From an uncultured Bacillota bacterium (GTDB lineage Bacteria; Bacillota; Dehalobacteriia; UBA4068), in NCBI GenBank assembly GCA_934427095.1, contig CAKRYM010000046.1:1-9409 (forward strand): a DNA stretch of 9,409 bases. Direction: 5' to 3'. This document shows, piece by piece, positions 1-6,676 of this stretch. Below the pieces are notes generated by a model. It made no database searches. It saw only the letters and a list, made by a program, of their open reading frames with translations, and was not told the origin of the DNA. Numbering within the stretch: the first letter of the stretch is position 1; each line of letters opens with the position of its first letter. Made by a program: the position numbers and the translations under genes.

Positions 1-5
1 AGGAG
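1..5 (+). promoter_or_regulatory. Ribosome binding site of the first reading frame
   Basis: AGGAG lies nine bases upstream of the ATG at 15. It supports that ATG as a true start, and since the first ~70 codons look like an acetyltransferase, this site most likely belongs to an acetyltransferase gene and not to the surface protein now fused to it. Confidence 0.6.
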
Positions 6-14
6 TATAAAGAT

Positions 15-1964
15 ATGAACACCTGGCATCTACAAATTCGTGAAATATATCCAGAGGAATACCATTTTCTGAAGGAATTTCTCTATCAGGCGATCTATCT
101 CCCCCAAGGAGTAGAACCACCGCCCCGGTCTGTGGTGGAGCATCCGGAGCTTCAGGTCTATATTGCGGATTTTGGCACACAGTGCGGTGATTATTGTCTT
201 GTGGCAGAAGCGGACGGAACGATTTTGAATGTGGAAAAAAATGATGGGGGTGTTACAGGCGAACAGACCTACATTTTTGCTATGCCAGCCTCTGATGTAA
301 CAGTAACAGGGGTGTTTCGGAAAATTTCCACGGAATTTACTCTGTCACCAAGCACTTTGGAGTTTGAGGTCTATGAAGGCTATACCTCCGACGATGTAGA
401 GCCTGTTACTGTAACCATTACCAATACCGGAGATTTAGATGTAACATTTGAAGGATCTTATGCTCTACCAACAAGCCAATATTATGATATTCAACCTGCC
501 GAAGGCGGTTGGGGCGGAATCAATGGGCGAGAAATTACAATTGTGCCCGGCGGAAAGGGCTACACTGGCGTAGTGAACGAGGTAGGCGAAGAGACCACAT
601 CGGAAAACGGCCTGCCAGAGCCGGGCTACTACATCACCCTACCAGATGAACTGAATGAGATTTTGGGTGGCGATCCCAATGCGATAGATCTGTCTAAAAT
701 CCTCAAATTCACATATAAAGATGATTTAGGCAGGACAAGAGAATGGAATCTGGAGCTTTACGGCACAGAAGCCCACAGTAGCGATGTGGAAAGCACCGAA
801 CAACAACGCTATATCTACCGGATACAGCCAGGTAAAGATGAGGCTGAGCAAAATATCCCCGTCCGGCTGCAGTTAACTGATTCCGAAGACAATATCATTA
901 TCAGCGACAAATTTACTCCCACCCTGGAAAGTCAATATCAAGAATACAAAATGAGCCTTTATTCCGGTGACCTGGAGCCAGCAAACATCACGGCTGAGAT
1001 TGACCTTGGGAATGGAAGGATTGTTTACTGCGGTGTTACCCGCGGCATCGGAACGCTACTGGTGCGCGGCCTGACGGACAAAAACACCACAACAGAAATA
1101 ATCCGTGATGAGGCCGCCCTCTCCGGTGACGAGATAGCCGTGTTGGCGCCCGCTGGTGTCACCTACTATGTCAACGGCAGCAACGTTGAAGTAGCTAATT
1201 CTTCTGGCGTTAAATTGCTGGTAGACAAGGTTCTGGATAACGATGTACTGACCAACTATATCAAGACGAACATGGCCGAACAAATCCCGTCCGGTAACTA
1301 CGCCTATGAGCAGCAGTATCTCGATTTGGTAGATACCAAAAACGGAAATGCTTATCTGACCATAGATACCGACGCCAGACAAAAAATGACAATTTACTGG
1401 CCTGTTCCCAAGGACTTTGATAGTGACAATTCGTTCTATATCGTCCACTTTGAGACGCTGGATCGGAATTATGACTATTTGGATGAGGCATTGTCGGCTG
1501 ATTCACCCAAAATCATTCCTTCTGAGCTTGTGAATATTGCTGGAACCAAGTATGTCAAATTTGAAACCGGATCATTCTCCCCCTTTGTGCTGGTGTATGA
1601 GAAGAAATCCAGCAGTGAAGGCAGTACGCATGACAATTATCCCCTCCGCTACGATACTAACGGCAGTGAGACGATTAAGTCTGAGAGCAAAAACTCTTCT
1701 TGGACTAAAAAATATGAGGAGTTACCCGTCCCTGTTCGCGACGGCTATACCTTCGAGGGGTGGTACTTTGACAGTAAGCTAACCGAGCTGGTGGAAGATG
1801 ATATTCGAATCAACCGTTCTACAATTACCCTTTACGCTGGCTGGAGCAAAAACATGAGCCACCCTAACAATAATGGCGTATCCAGTTGGTTAAACAGTGA
1901 AGAACATGATTCGTATCTTAACGGGTATGGCAATGGCACGTTTGGACCAAACAATAATTGGTAG
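15..1964 (+). CDS. Chimeric ORF: GNAT acetyltransferase head fused to repeat/SLH surface protein, 3' end frameshifted
   Basis: The 649-residue product has two unrelated parts. Residues 1 to about 69 resemble the N-terminus of a GNAT N-acetyltransferase (QGVEPPPRSVVEHPELQVYI, then DYCLVAEADG), where the family would continue into its acetyl-CoA-binding core. Instead the frame passes into a secreted-protein type sequence: the end of a bacterial repeat domain (MPASDVTVTGVF, 90-101), an Ig-like segment (about 105-150), a long threonine/acid-rich region of no recognised fold, an InlB-type B-repeat (about 543-611; DTNG, GYTFEGWYFD, ITLYAGW) and the first half of an SLH motif (SYLNGYGNGTFGPNNN, 633-648). 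No signal peptide is present, so as written it could not be exported like a normal surface protein; the real N-terminus has been replaced. It stops in the middle of the SLH motif because the frame is lost near 1957. The original surface protein probably bound the cell wall through SLH domains. Domain calls are from motif recognition; the fusion is seen directly, its cause is inferred. Confidence 0.75.
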   Translation: MNTWHLQIREIYPEEYHFLKEFLYQAIYLPQGVEPPPRSVVEHPELQVYIADFGTQCGDYCLVAEADGTILNVEKNDGGVTGEQTYIFAMPASDVTVTGVFRKISTEFTLSPSTLEFEVYEGYTSDDVEPVTVTITNTGDLDVTFEGSYALPTSQYYDIQPAEGGWGGINGREITIVPGGKGYTGVVNEVGEETTSENGLPEPGYYITLPDELNEILGGDPNAIDLSKILKFTYKDDLGRTREWNLELYGTEAHSSDVESTEQQRYIYRIQPGKDEAEQNIPVRLQLTDSEDNIIISDKFTPTLESQYQEYKMSLYSGDLEPANITAEIDLGNGRIVYCGVTRGIGTLLVRGLTDKNTTTEIIRDEAALSGDEIAVLAPAGVTYYVNGSNVEVANSSGVKLLVDKVLDNDVLTNYIKTNMAEQIPSGNYAYEQQYLDLVDTKNGNAYLTIDTDARQKMTIYWPVPKDFDSDNSFYIVHFETLDRNYDYLDEALSADSPKIIPSELVNIAGTKYVKFETGSFSPFVLVYEKKSSSEGSTHDNYPLRYDTNGSETIKSESKNSSWTKKYEELPVPVRDGYTFEGWYFDSKLTELVEDDIRINRSTITLYAGWSKNMSHPNNNGVSSWLNSEEHDSYLNGYGNGTFGPNNNW

Positions 1965-2373
1965 CGAACAATTCGCACCAGACCGCCCTATTACCCGCGC
2001 CGAATTCACGGTGATTGCCATGCGCTTTACCTATGGTACGATGGACGGGAAAAATATTTTCTCTGATATCAATGAAAATGACTGGTCCTACGACCAGGTG
2101 GTCGGCTCAATCCAGTATGGCTGGATCAACGGTTATTCGGATGGTACCTTTCGTCCCAACAATACCATCACACGCGCCGAAGTGATCACCATCGTTAATC
2201 GGATGCTAGGCCGTAGCGCTGATGAAAGTTTTGTCAATCGCCATTTGGACGATTTTCTCTTGTTCTCAGATGTTTCGCGTGACTATTGGGCTTACTATCA
2301 GATTGTGGAAGCTACCAATGCACATGACTATACCAAGAACAACGCCGGAGAAGAATGGTCAAATCTTAAGTAA
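1897..2373 (+). CDS. SLH-domain C-terminus of the broken surface protein (out-of-frame continuation)
   Basis: This frame encodes the C-terminal SLH region of the protein that begins upstream. Only residues from about 22 (codon at 1960) are meaningful; the ATG at 1897 is an out-of-frame methionine inside the upstream gene. Visible are the end of one SLH motif (FAPDRPITRAEF, residues 26-37), a complete SLH motif (FSDINENDWSYDQVV through INGYSDGTFRPNNTITRAEV) and a partial last one (FSDVSRDYWAYYQIVEA). Such motifs bind pyruvylated secondary cell-wall polymers. The first half of the second SLH motif and the second half of the first are absent, so about 50-60 residues are missing at the junction as well as the frame. 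A hairpin terminator follows 18 bases after the stop. Confidence 0.75.
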   Translation: MKNMIRILTGMAMARLDQTIIGSEQFAPDRPITRAEFTVIAMRFTYGTMDGKNIFSDINENDWSYDQVVGSIQYGWINGYSDGTFRPNNTITRAEVITIVNRMLGRSADESFVNRHLDDFLLFSDVSRDYWAYYQIVEATNAHDYTKNNAGEEWSNLK

Positions 2374-2391
2374 ATCTTTTATGATATAGAT

Positions 2392-2452
2392 AAAAAGCCC
2401 TTCCAAACCAGAGACAGCAGCCAATGCCGCCCCTAGTCAAGAAGGGCTTTTT
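2392..2452 (+). terminator. Hairpin terminator, possibly bidirectional
   Basis: AAAAAGCCCTTC (2392-2403) and GAAGGGCTTTTT (2441-2452) form a perfect 12-bp stem with an A-tract on the left and a T-tract on the right. It sits 18 bases after the SLH gene stop, as expected of an intrinsic terminator, and its symmetry means it could also end minus-strand transcripts from upp. The 37-base loop is much longer than usual. Confidence 0.7.
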
Positions 2453-2588
2453 GCTCTTATATTTCATCGTAGTCCGAGCTAGAGCACGAAAATAAGTGGA
2501 ATTCAACGAGGCAAAGTGTAACCGGAAAGGAAGAGAGATAGGGAAAATGATTAGAAATCACAATAACCGTATCCCTTCAAAGGTTTCC

Positions 2589-3218
2589 TTACTTTGTGCC
2601 AAAAATACGATCTCCTGCATCCCCTAGTCCAGGCAGAATATAGGCGTTTTCATTCAATTTTTCGTCTACCGCCGCCGTATAGATATCCACATCAGGATGC
2701 TCTTTTCGAATCCGTTCAATACCTTCAGGTGCAGCGACTAAGCACATCAACCGAATGTTCAAGCAGCCAAATTCCTTAACTTTTTTAATGGCGTCACAAG
2801 CACTGCCACCTGTTGCCAACATGGGATCGGTCACGATAACATAGCGCTGATCGATATCCTTAGGCAGTTTGCAATAATAAAAGACCGGATTATGGGTGTT
2901 TTCATCACGATAAAGGCCAATATGCCCTACTTTTGCTACAGGCATCAGCTCCAAAAGTCCATCCACCATACCCAAGCCAGCGCGTAGAATAGGAACAATC
3001 GCCACCTTTTTGCCGGAAATTTTCTTCCCGACAAATGGCTGCAACGGCGTTTCGATTTCATAATCTTCCAGCGGGAAATCCCGTGTTACCTCATAACCCA
3101 GTAGAAGGGCAATTTCATTTAACAATTCCCGGAAAATCTTTGTACTGGTATTCTTGTCACGCATAATGGTTAATTTGTGCTGAATCATGGGATGATCCAC
3201 AATATGAAGGATACTCAT
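2589..3218 (-). CDS. upp: Uracil phosphoribosyltransferase
   Basis: Cytosolic pyrimidine salvage enzyme that makes UMP and pyrophosphate from uracil and PRPP. The 209-residue product has the full family length. The PRPP-binding loop is at residues 127-140 (VIVTDPMLATGGSA), the conserved ILRAGLGM at 77-84, and the uracil-binding C-terminus GDAGDRIFGTK closes the protein. The ATG at 3218 is preceded by AGGAG (3226-3230) with seven bases of spacing and by a good promoter, so the start is secure. It lies 88 bases downstream of the pseudouridine synthase on the same strand but has its own promoter. I see no PyrR-type attenuator in the short leader. The gene looks intact, unlike most of its neighbours. 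Confidence 0.97.
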   Translation of the reverse strand: MSILHIVDHPMIQHKLTIMRDKNTSTKIFRELLNEIALLLGYEVTRDFPLEDYEIETPLQPFVGKKISGKKVAIVPILRAGLGMVDGLLELMPVAKVGHIGLYRDENTHNPVFYYCKLPKDIDQRYVIVTDPMLATGGSACDAIKKVKEFGCLNIRLMCLVAAPEGIERIRKEHPDVDIYTAAVDEKLNENAYILPGLGDAGDRIFGTK

Positions 3219-3225
3219 AAATACT

Positions 3226-3230
3226 CTCCT
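3226..3230 (-). promoter_or_regulatory. Ribosome binding site of upp
   Basis: CTCCT on the plus strand reads AGGAG on the minus strand, seven bases before the upp ATG. It fixes the start at 3218. Confidence 0.8.
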
Positions 3231-3251
3231 ATGGCCATACGATTTTCTTTC

Positions 3252-3280
3252 ATCATAACTCTTTTTTCGCTAATTTGCAA
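3252..3280 (-). promoter_or_regulatory. Sigma-A type promoter of upp
   Basis: On the minus strand the -35 box TTGCAA (3275-3280) is followed by exactly 17 bases and the -10 box TATGAT (3252-3257). Both differ by one or two bases from consensus. It lies in the gap between the pseudouridine synthase stop and the upp start and predicts a leader of about 27-30 bases. Confidence 0.7.
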
Positions 3281-3306
3281 TAAAATTATCCGCTTTCCTT
3301 GCCCAC

Positions 3307-3831
3307 CTATTGCAATGAAAAATTACCATGGCTTGATAAAACCTGCAACATATCTTCTGGAAGCGGAGCCAAAATACAAAGAAATTGATGAGAAATTGGA
3401 TGCGAAAAACGCAACTCTCCACAATGTAGCGCCTGGCGACAAATCTCCGTACATTCTCCACCATAAAGAGCATCTCCAATTAAAGGATGACCTAAATGTT
3501 GTATATGCACGCGAATCTGATGCGTGCGCCCTGTCAATAATTGCAGCCGCAAAAAAGAAAGGGCATCATCCTGCCATAATACCGTATAAGCTGTGCAGCT
3601 AGGCTTCCCTGCCGCAGAAACCCGTTGCACTATCCTTTGTCCAGATATCCGTTCTAAAGGAGCGTTAATTGTTCCGCTTTTTGCTTCTACCCTTCCCTCG
3701 ACGATGGCATAGTAATATTTGTCCACATGTTGGGTTAGAATTGCCGCAGCTAACTGATTCTTGGCAATTAGCAAGCGCCGGTGGTGTTTCGATCTAGCCG
3801 GCCAATGGGCCGAAAAACACAATCTGGGCAA
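3307..3831 (-). CDS. Pseudouridine synthase RluA/RluD family, C-terminal part (frameshifted)
   Basis: C-terminal portion of an RNA pseudouridine synthase whose N-terminal portion is in another frame just upstream. Meaningful sequence starts at about residue 20 (LLIAKNQLAAA), directly following the catalytic motif of the other half. Family landmarks are GKPSCTAYTVL (75-85) and LLTGRTHQIRVH followed by LGHPLIGDALYGG (about 98-125). Residues 1-19 are an out-of-frame read-through of the upstream half and the ATG at 3831 is not a likely start. Joined with one extra base near 3770 the two halves give 290 residues, the normal size for this family. The catalytic Asp is in the other half, so this fragment alone would be inactive. 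Confidence 0.8.
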   Translation of the reverse strand: MPRLCFSAHWPARSKHHRRLLIAKNQLAAAILTQHVDKYYYAIVEGRVEAKSGTINAPLERISGQRIVQRVSAAGKPSCTAYTVLWQDDALSFLRLQLLTGRTHQIRVHIQHLGHPLIGDALYGGECTEICRQALHCGELRFSHPISHQFLCILAPLPEDMLQVLSSHGNFSLQ

Positions 3832-4178
3832 TGGGCGGCAAAAAAATTGCCAACAGAATCATTGATGCCTAATCCCGCAGGATGAACCAGCATATTCGCT
3901 GGTTTGTTCACCATAAGAATATCCTCATCCTCATAGAGAATGGGTAGAGCCAAAGCAGGATTTGGACGCAAGGCGCAGCCATGTTCCCTTAAACAAACTT
4001 TTACCTTTTCCCCTGGTTGTATCGGGTCCAATAATCGCCTAGGGCAACCATTTACCCATACGCAATCTTGTACGCGAAAAGCAGCCAGCAATCCTTTGGG
4101 ATATCCTTTACGGCGTAAAAAGCCCCCTAATGTAACAGGGATGTCTTCTGCTGTCACTAGATACTCCAAGATCCGCAT
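3768..4178 (-). CDS. Pseudouridine synthase RluA/RluD family, N-terminal part with catalytic Asp (frameshifted)
   Basis: N-terminal 136 residues of a pseudouridine synthase that isomerises uridine in rRNA or tRNA. An S4-like RNA-binding segment spans about 13-65 (LGGFLRRKGYPKGLLAAF, then VWVNG), followed by the conserved LYEDEDILMVNKPANMLVHP (81-100) and the catalytic motif GRLDRNTTG (126-134; Asp129 is the expected nucleophile). The frame ends two residues later; the family sequence resumes at once in the next frame, consistent with one lost base at 3768-3773. The ATG at 4178 has AAGGAG (4186-4191) seven bases upstream. Which member of the family it is, and hence the target uridine, cannot be told from sequence alone. 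Confidence 0.85.
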   Translation of the reverse strand: MRILEYLVTAEDIPVTLGGFLRRKGYPKGLLAAFRVQDCVWVNGCPRRLLDPIQPGEKVKVCLREHGCALRPNPALALPILYEDEDILMVNKPANMLVHPAGLGINDSVGNFFAAHCPDCVFRPIGRLDRNTTGAC

Positions 4179-4224
4179 TTCGCTACTCCTTGTTTACTAA
4201 AGCAATTGGTACAAGCGGTTACGT

Positions 4225-4265
4225 AGAGAAATCAGGCAGCCCTAAAACCGCTGCCTGATTTCTCT
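4225..4265 (-). terminator. Perfect 16-bp hairpin downstream of the ABC operon
   Basis: AGAGAAATCAGGCAGC (4225-4240) pairs perfectly with GCTGCCTGATTTCTCT (4250-4265) around a nine-base loop. It lies between the ATPase stop (4315) and the pseudouridine synthase start (4178), so it probably ends the transporter transcript. There is no clean T-tract on either strand, only the pyrimidine-rich TTTCTCT inside the arm, so termination efficiency is uncertain; it could instead act as an RNA-stabilising or processing hairpin. Confidence 0.55.
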
Positions 4266-4314
4266 TGCCCATATTTACGTTCTCTTTGTCCAAAAACAAT
4301 TCCTGCTTTTGGCT

Positions 4315-5070
4315 TTAATCGATTTTTTGTTTTTCCGCCAAAGCTTGATATTGCGCGGAAGTTTCCTGTTTCCAAGCAACCAAATACGGTGTAGCAGCTT
4401 CTCCTTGCAATAAAGCACTAGGGTGATCACAACAAATCAGCTGCCCTTGATCTAAAATACCGATACGATCAGAGAGAAGCATAGCCTCCCCCACATCATG
4501 GGTAACTAGCATAGTAGTAAGCCCCATACGATCATGCAAAGACCTCACCAGATTACGCATAGATTGGCGTAAAGGCAAATCCAAGCTAGAAAAAGGTTCG
4601 TCCAATAAAAGAACGCGCGGTTTAATCACCACAGCCCGTGCCAAAGCCACGCGTTGCTGTTGCCCGCCGCTAAGTTGGTGTGGATACCGTTGGGACAACT
4701 CCCCCAGGCCTACTTGCGCTAACATCGCCTGAGCAACCTCTTGCCGGGCATCTTTCTTCATCCCTGTCATCTTTAATGGAAAAGCTACATTGTCCAAAGC
4801 AGTCAGATGTGGAAAAAGACGCAAATCCTGAAAAACCAAGGTCATTTTTCGTTTTTCCGGCGCAAGATCGTTTAAGGCATGGCCTTCCCAAGTGATTTCC
4901 CCTTGGTCCAAGGGAAGCAAGCCGACAATGGCTTTCAGTAGTGTACTTTTTCCGCTGCCAGAGGGGCCCAACAAAGAAAAGAAACAACCTTCCGGTACCT
5001 GAAGGCTAATTGTATGTAAGATTTCCTGCTTTCCTAAAGAAAGAGAAACCTTCTCTAAACAAAGGCTCAT
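4315..5070 (-). CDS. ABC transporter ATP-binding protein, YnjD-like
   Basis: Cytoplasmic ATPase that drives the importer formed with the two permeases upstream. All nucleotide-binding motifs are present in the 251-residue product: Walker A GPSGSGKS (35-42), Q-loop Gln81, signature LSGGQQQR (133-140), Walker B VLLLDEP (153-159), D-loop SSLD (161-164) and H-loop His191. The family is that of thiamine, iron, spermidine and sulfate importers; in E. coli the equivalent of this gene set is YnjD. I chose the ATG at 5070 over the TTG at 5073: the ATG overlaps the upstream permease stop by one base (TGATG) and has GGGAGG (5077-5082) six bases away. It ends about 50 bases before a strong hairpin. The tail after residue 220 is short, with no extra regulatory domain. 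The substrate is not determinable from the ATPase. Confidence 0.93.
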   Translation of the reverse strand: MSLCLEKVSLSLGKQEILHTISLQVPEGCFFSLLGPSGSGKSTLLKAIVGLLPLDQGEITWEGHALNDLAPEKRKMTLVFQDLRLFPHLTALDNVAFPLKMTGMKKDARQEVAQAMLAQVGLGELSQRYPHQLSGGQQQRVALARAVVIKPRVLLLDEPFSSLDLPLRQSMRNLVRSLHDRMGLTTMLVTHDVGEAMLLSDRIGILDQGQLICCDHPSALLQGEAATPYLVAWKQETSAQYQALAEKQKID

Positions 5071-5894
5071 CAAATACCTCCCAATTGTTTACCAGTACGT
5101 TTCGCCACTTTAGCAGAAATACCCTGCAAGATCCAAAACACCCCAGCAGCACTAGCAATAAATACCAAACTATATACAGAAGAAATCGTTTGATCCGCCC
5201 CTTCGATCATCGGCATAACCAGAATGGAGAGGGTTTTGCTTTTCCCTCCCCCAATCAATAAGGTCAAAAAGTATTGCGTGTAAGAAAATAAAAAAGCAAT
5301 TGCCCAAGCAGAAAATAAACCAGGCGCCAAGGCAGGAAAAGACCCATGCCAAAAGCCAGCAAATGTATTGGCGCCCAAAACACGGGCTTGTTCTTCTAGC
5401 CGGGCACTAGTCATACGCGTTGTTTCAATCATAATACGCAGGGAAAATGGTAATGTAGCAATTAAATGGCTGATAATAACAGCAAAAAGAGTATGGTGAA
5501 CGCCCAAATGAATGAACACCATATAGCTACCCATACCAAAAACCGTAGCTGGAACGATAATCGGCAACATAGCCAGGCCTTCTATCCATTTCCGGCCAGG
5601 AAAACGATATAGACAAATCGCTCGGGCAGCTAAGGTAGCAAACAATACCGCAAGGATTCCTACCATTAAAGACAGGAAAATACTTGAGCCCATAACTTGC
5701 CAAATCTGGAAGTAGCCAGTGGCCAAACGTTCCCATCCACGCAAAGTAAATGTTTGTGGGAATAAATACGGAATCGGCCAGCGGTTCGCAAAACTCCACA
5801 GCAACAACAAAAGTATGGGCAATAAAATCAAGATAATCCCCAGCCAAACCAAAGCACGGAGGAAAACACATTGTCGGTGGAGTCCTACTTTCAT
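5070..5894 (-). CDS. ABC transporter permease, second membrane subunit (YnjC C-terminal half-like)
   Basis: Inner-membrane subunit of the importer, 274 residues, with six predicted membrane segments at about 14-34, 68-90, 106-128, 133-153, 192-213 and 237-257. The ATPase-docking EAA loop is at 167-188 (LEEQARVLGAN ... FPAL), of the binding-protein-dependent permease type. Its ATG overlaps the stop of the first permease by four bases (ATGA), so the two are translationally coupled and expected to form a heterodimer. In E. coli YnjC the two permease halves are, as far as I recall, one fused protein; here they are separate genes. The gene looks complete. Confidence 0.9.
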   Translation of the reverse strand: MKVGLHRQCVFLRALVWLGIILILLPILLLLLWSFANRWPIPYLFPQTFTLRGWERLATGYFQIWQVMGSSIFLSLMVGILAVLFATLAARAICLYRFPGRKWIEGLAMLPIIVPATVFGMGSYMVFIHLGVHHTLFAVIISHLIATLPFSLRIMIETTRMTSARLEEQARVLGANTFAGFWHGSFPALAPGLFSAWAIAFLFSYTQYFLTLLIGGGKSKTLSILVMPMIEGADQTISSVYSLVFIASAAGVFWILQGISAKVAKRTGKQLGGI

Positions 5895-6619
5895 GGGGTC
5901 TCTCCTTTCCGGCGACGGCGGCCAAACGTAAAAATAACAGCCGCGACAAGTAAGGCAATGGCCAACAAAATGGCATTTAAAGCCATCGCATAAGGCCGAT
6001 GCTGTAAATCAAAATGGTTATATTGATAATAAATTTCCACGGGTAAAGCCCGAGGCATCGTCATGCCTAATAACTTAGGAATTTCATAATTTCCAAAACA
6101 ACTTAAAAATATAATCAAAAACGTATTGCGAATCACAGGCGCGCACAGCGGCAAGGTAATATTCCACAGCACCCGCCATTGTCCGGCGCCCAGATTAGCC
6201 GCAGCCTCACCCATCGTATCATTGATTTGCGCCATGACCGTCTGAATTAAGTAACAGGCAAATGGCGTGCAGGCCCAAACAAAGGCCAAGATTACCCCCA
6301 GATGATTGGGCCGATATAGAACCTGGGTAAATAAACCAGAAATTCTCTCTAAACCAATGGCCGCAGTAAGTCTAGCTAACCAGCCACCGCCAGCGAAAAG
6401 CTGAATCATCAACAACCCAGTCACAATCCAAGGAATAAACATAGGAATACGTAGAATTGCCGCCAATGGACCTTGCTCTTTTTTCAAACGCACTAAGGCA
6501 AAGCAAAGCAATACAGCCAGAATCGTGGCGATACTGGCAGAAAAAAAAGAAACATAAAGGCTAATTCCAATGCTGCTCAATAAGTCAGATTGGGAGAGAA
6601 TTTCTTGAAAATAGGCCAA
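5891..6619 (-). CDS. ABC transporter permease, first membrane subunit, apparently lacking its first membrane segment
   Basis: The 242-residue product is a binding-protein-dependent permease with an EAA loop at 138-157 (EAAANLGAGQW ... ITLPL) and about five membrane segments (12-42, 52-76, 104-127, 162-180, 210-231). Related permeases normally have six and carry one more near the N-terminus. The TTG at 6619 has no ribosome binding site at a usable distance. A more convincing start, ATG ATG at 6645-6640 just after GAGGA (6646-6650), reads MMKKHTWLP but is in another frame and stops after 22 codons. This suggests that the original gene started at the ATG pair and that a stretch holding the first membrane segment, and the frame, has been lost near 6620. 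It ends with a four-base overlap on the next permease. Function as one half of the importer channel is inferred. Confidence 0.85.
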   Translation of the reverse strand: MAYFQEILSQSDLLSSIGISLYVSFFSASIATILAVLLCFALVRLKKEQGPLAAILRIPMFIPWIVTGLLMIQLFAGGGWLARLTAAIGLERISGLFTQVLYRPNHLGVILAFVWACTPFACYLIQTVMAQINDTMGEAAANLGAGQWRVLWNITLPLCAPVIRNTFLIIFLSCFGNYEIPKLLGMTMPRALPVEIYYQYNHFDLQHRPYAMALNAILLAIALLVAAVIFTFGRRRRKGETP

Positions 6620-6676
6620 GGTAACCAGGTATGTTTTTTCATCATTCCTCGTTTTCTTCCATCAAAGGATAGAAAA

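Noticed and set aside
1056..1448. Minus-strand 130-codon ORF inside the surface-protein gene
   Set aside because: Shadow of the plus-strand coding frame; no start signal or recognisable domain.
2453..2588. Possible promoter or small gene between the terminator and the upp stop
   Set aside because: Only a weak 5-base inverted repeat (AGGGA/TCCCT) and no credible boxes or ORF were found; treated as plain intergenic sequence.
3177..3602. Plus-strand 141-codon ORF antisense to the pseudouridine synthase
   Set aside because: Antisense to strongly conserved pseudouridine synthase motifs and crosses the upp promoter; no family resemblance or ribosome site.
3768..3776. Programmed ribosomal frameshift in the pseudouridine synthase
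   Set aside because: No slippery heptamer or stimulatory pseudoknot is visible at the site; a one-base deletion or sequencing error is simpler.
5527..5976. Minus-strand 149-codon ORF overlapping both permeases
   Set aside because: Alternate-frame reading of the two permease genes whose own frames carry clear EAA motifs.
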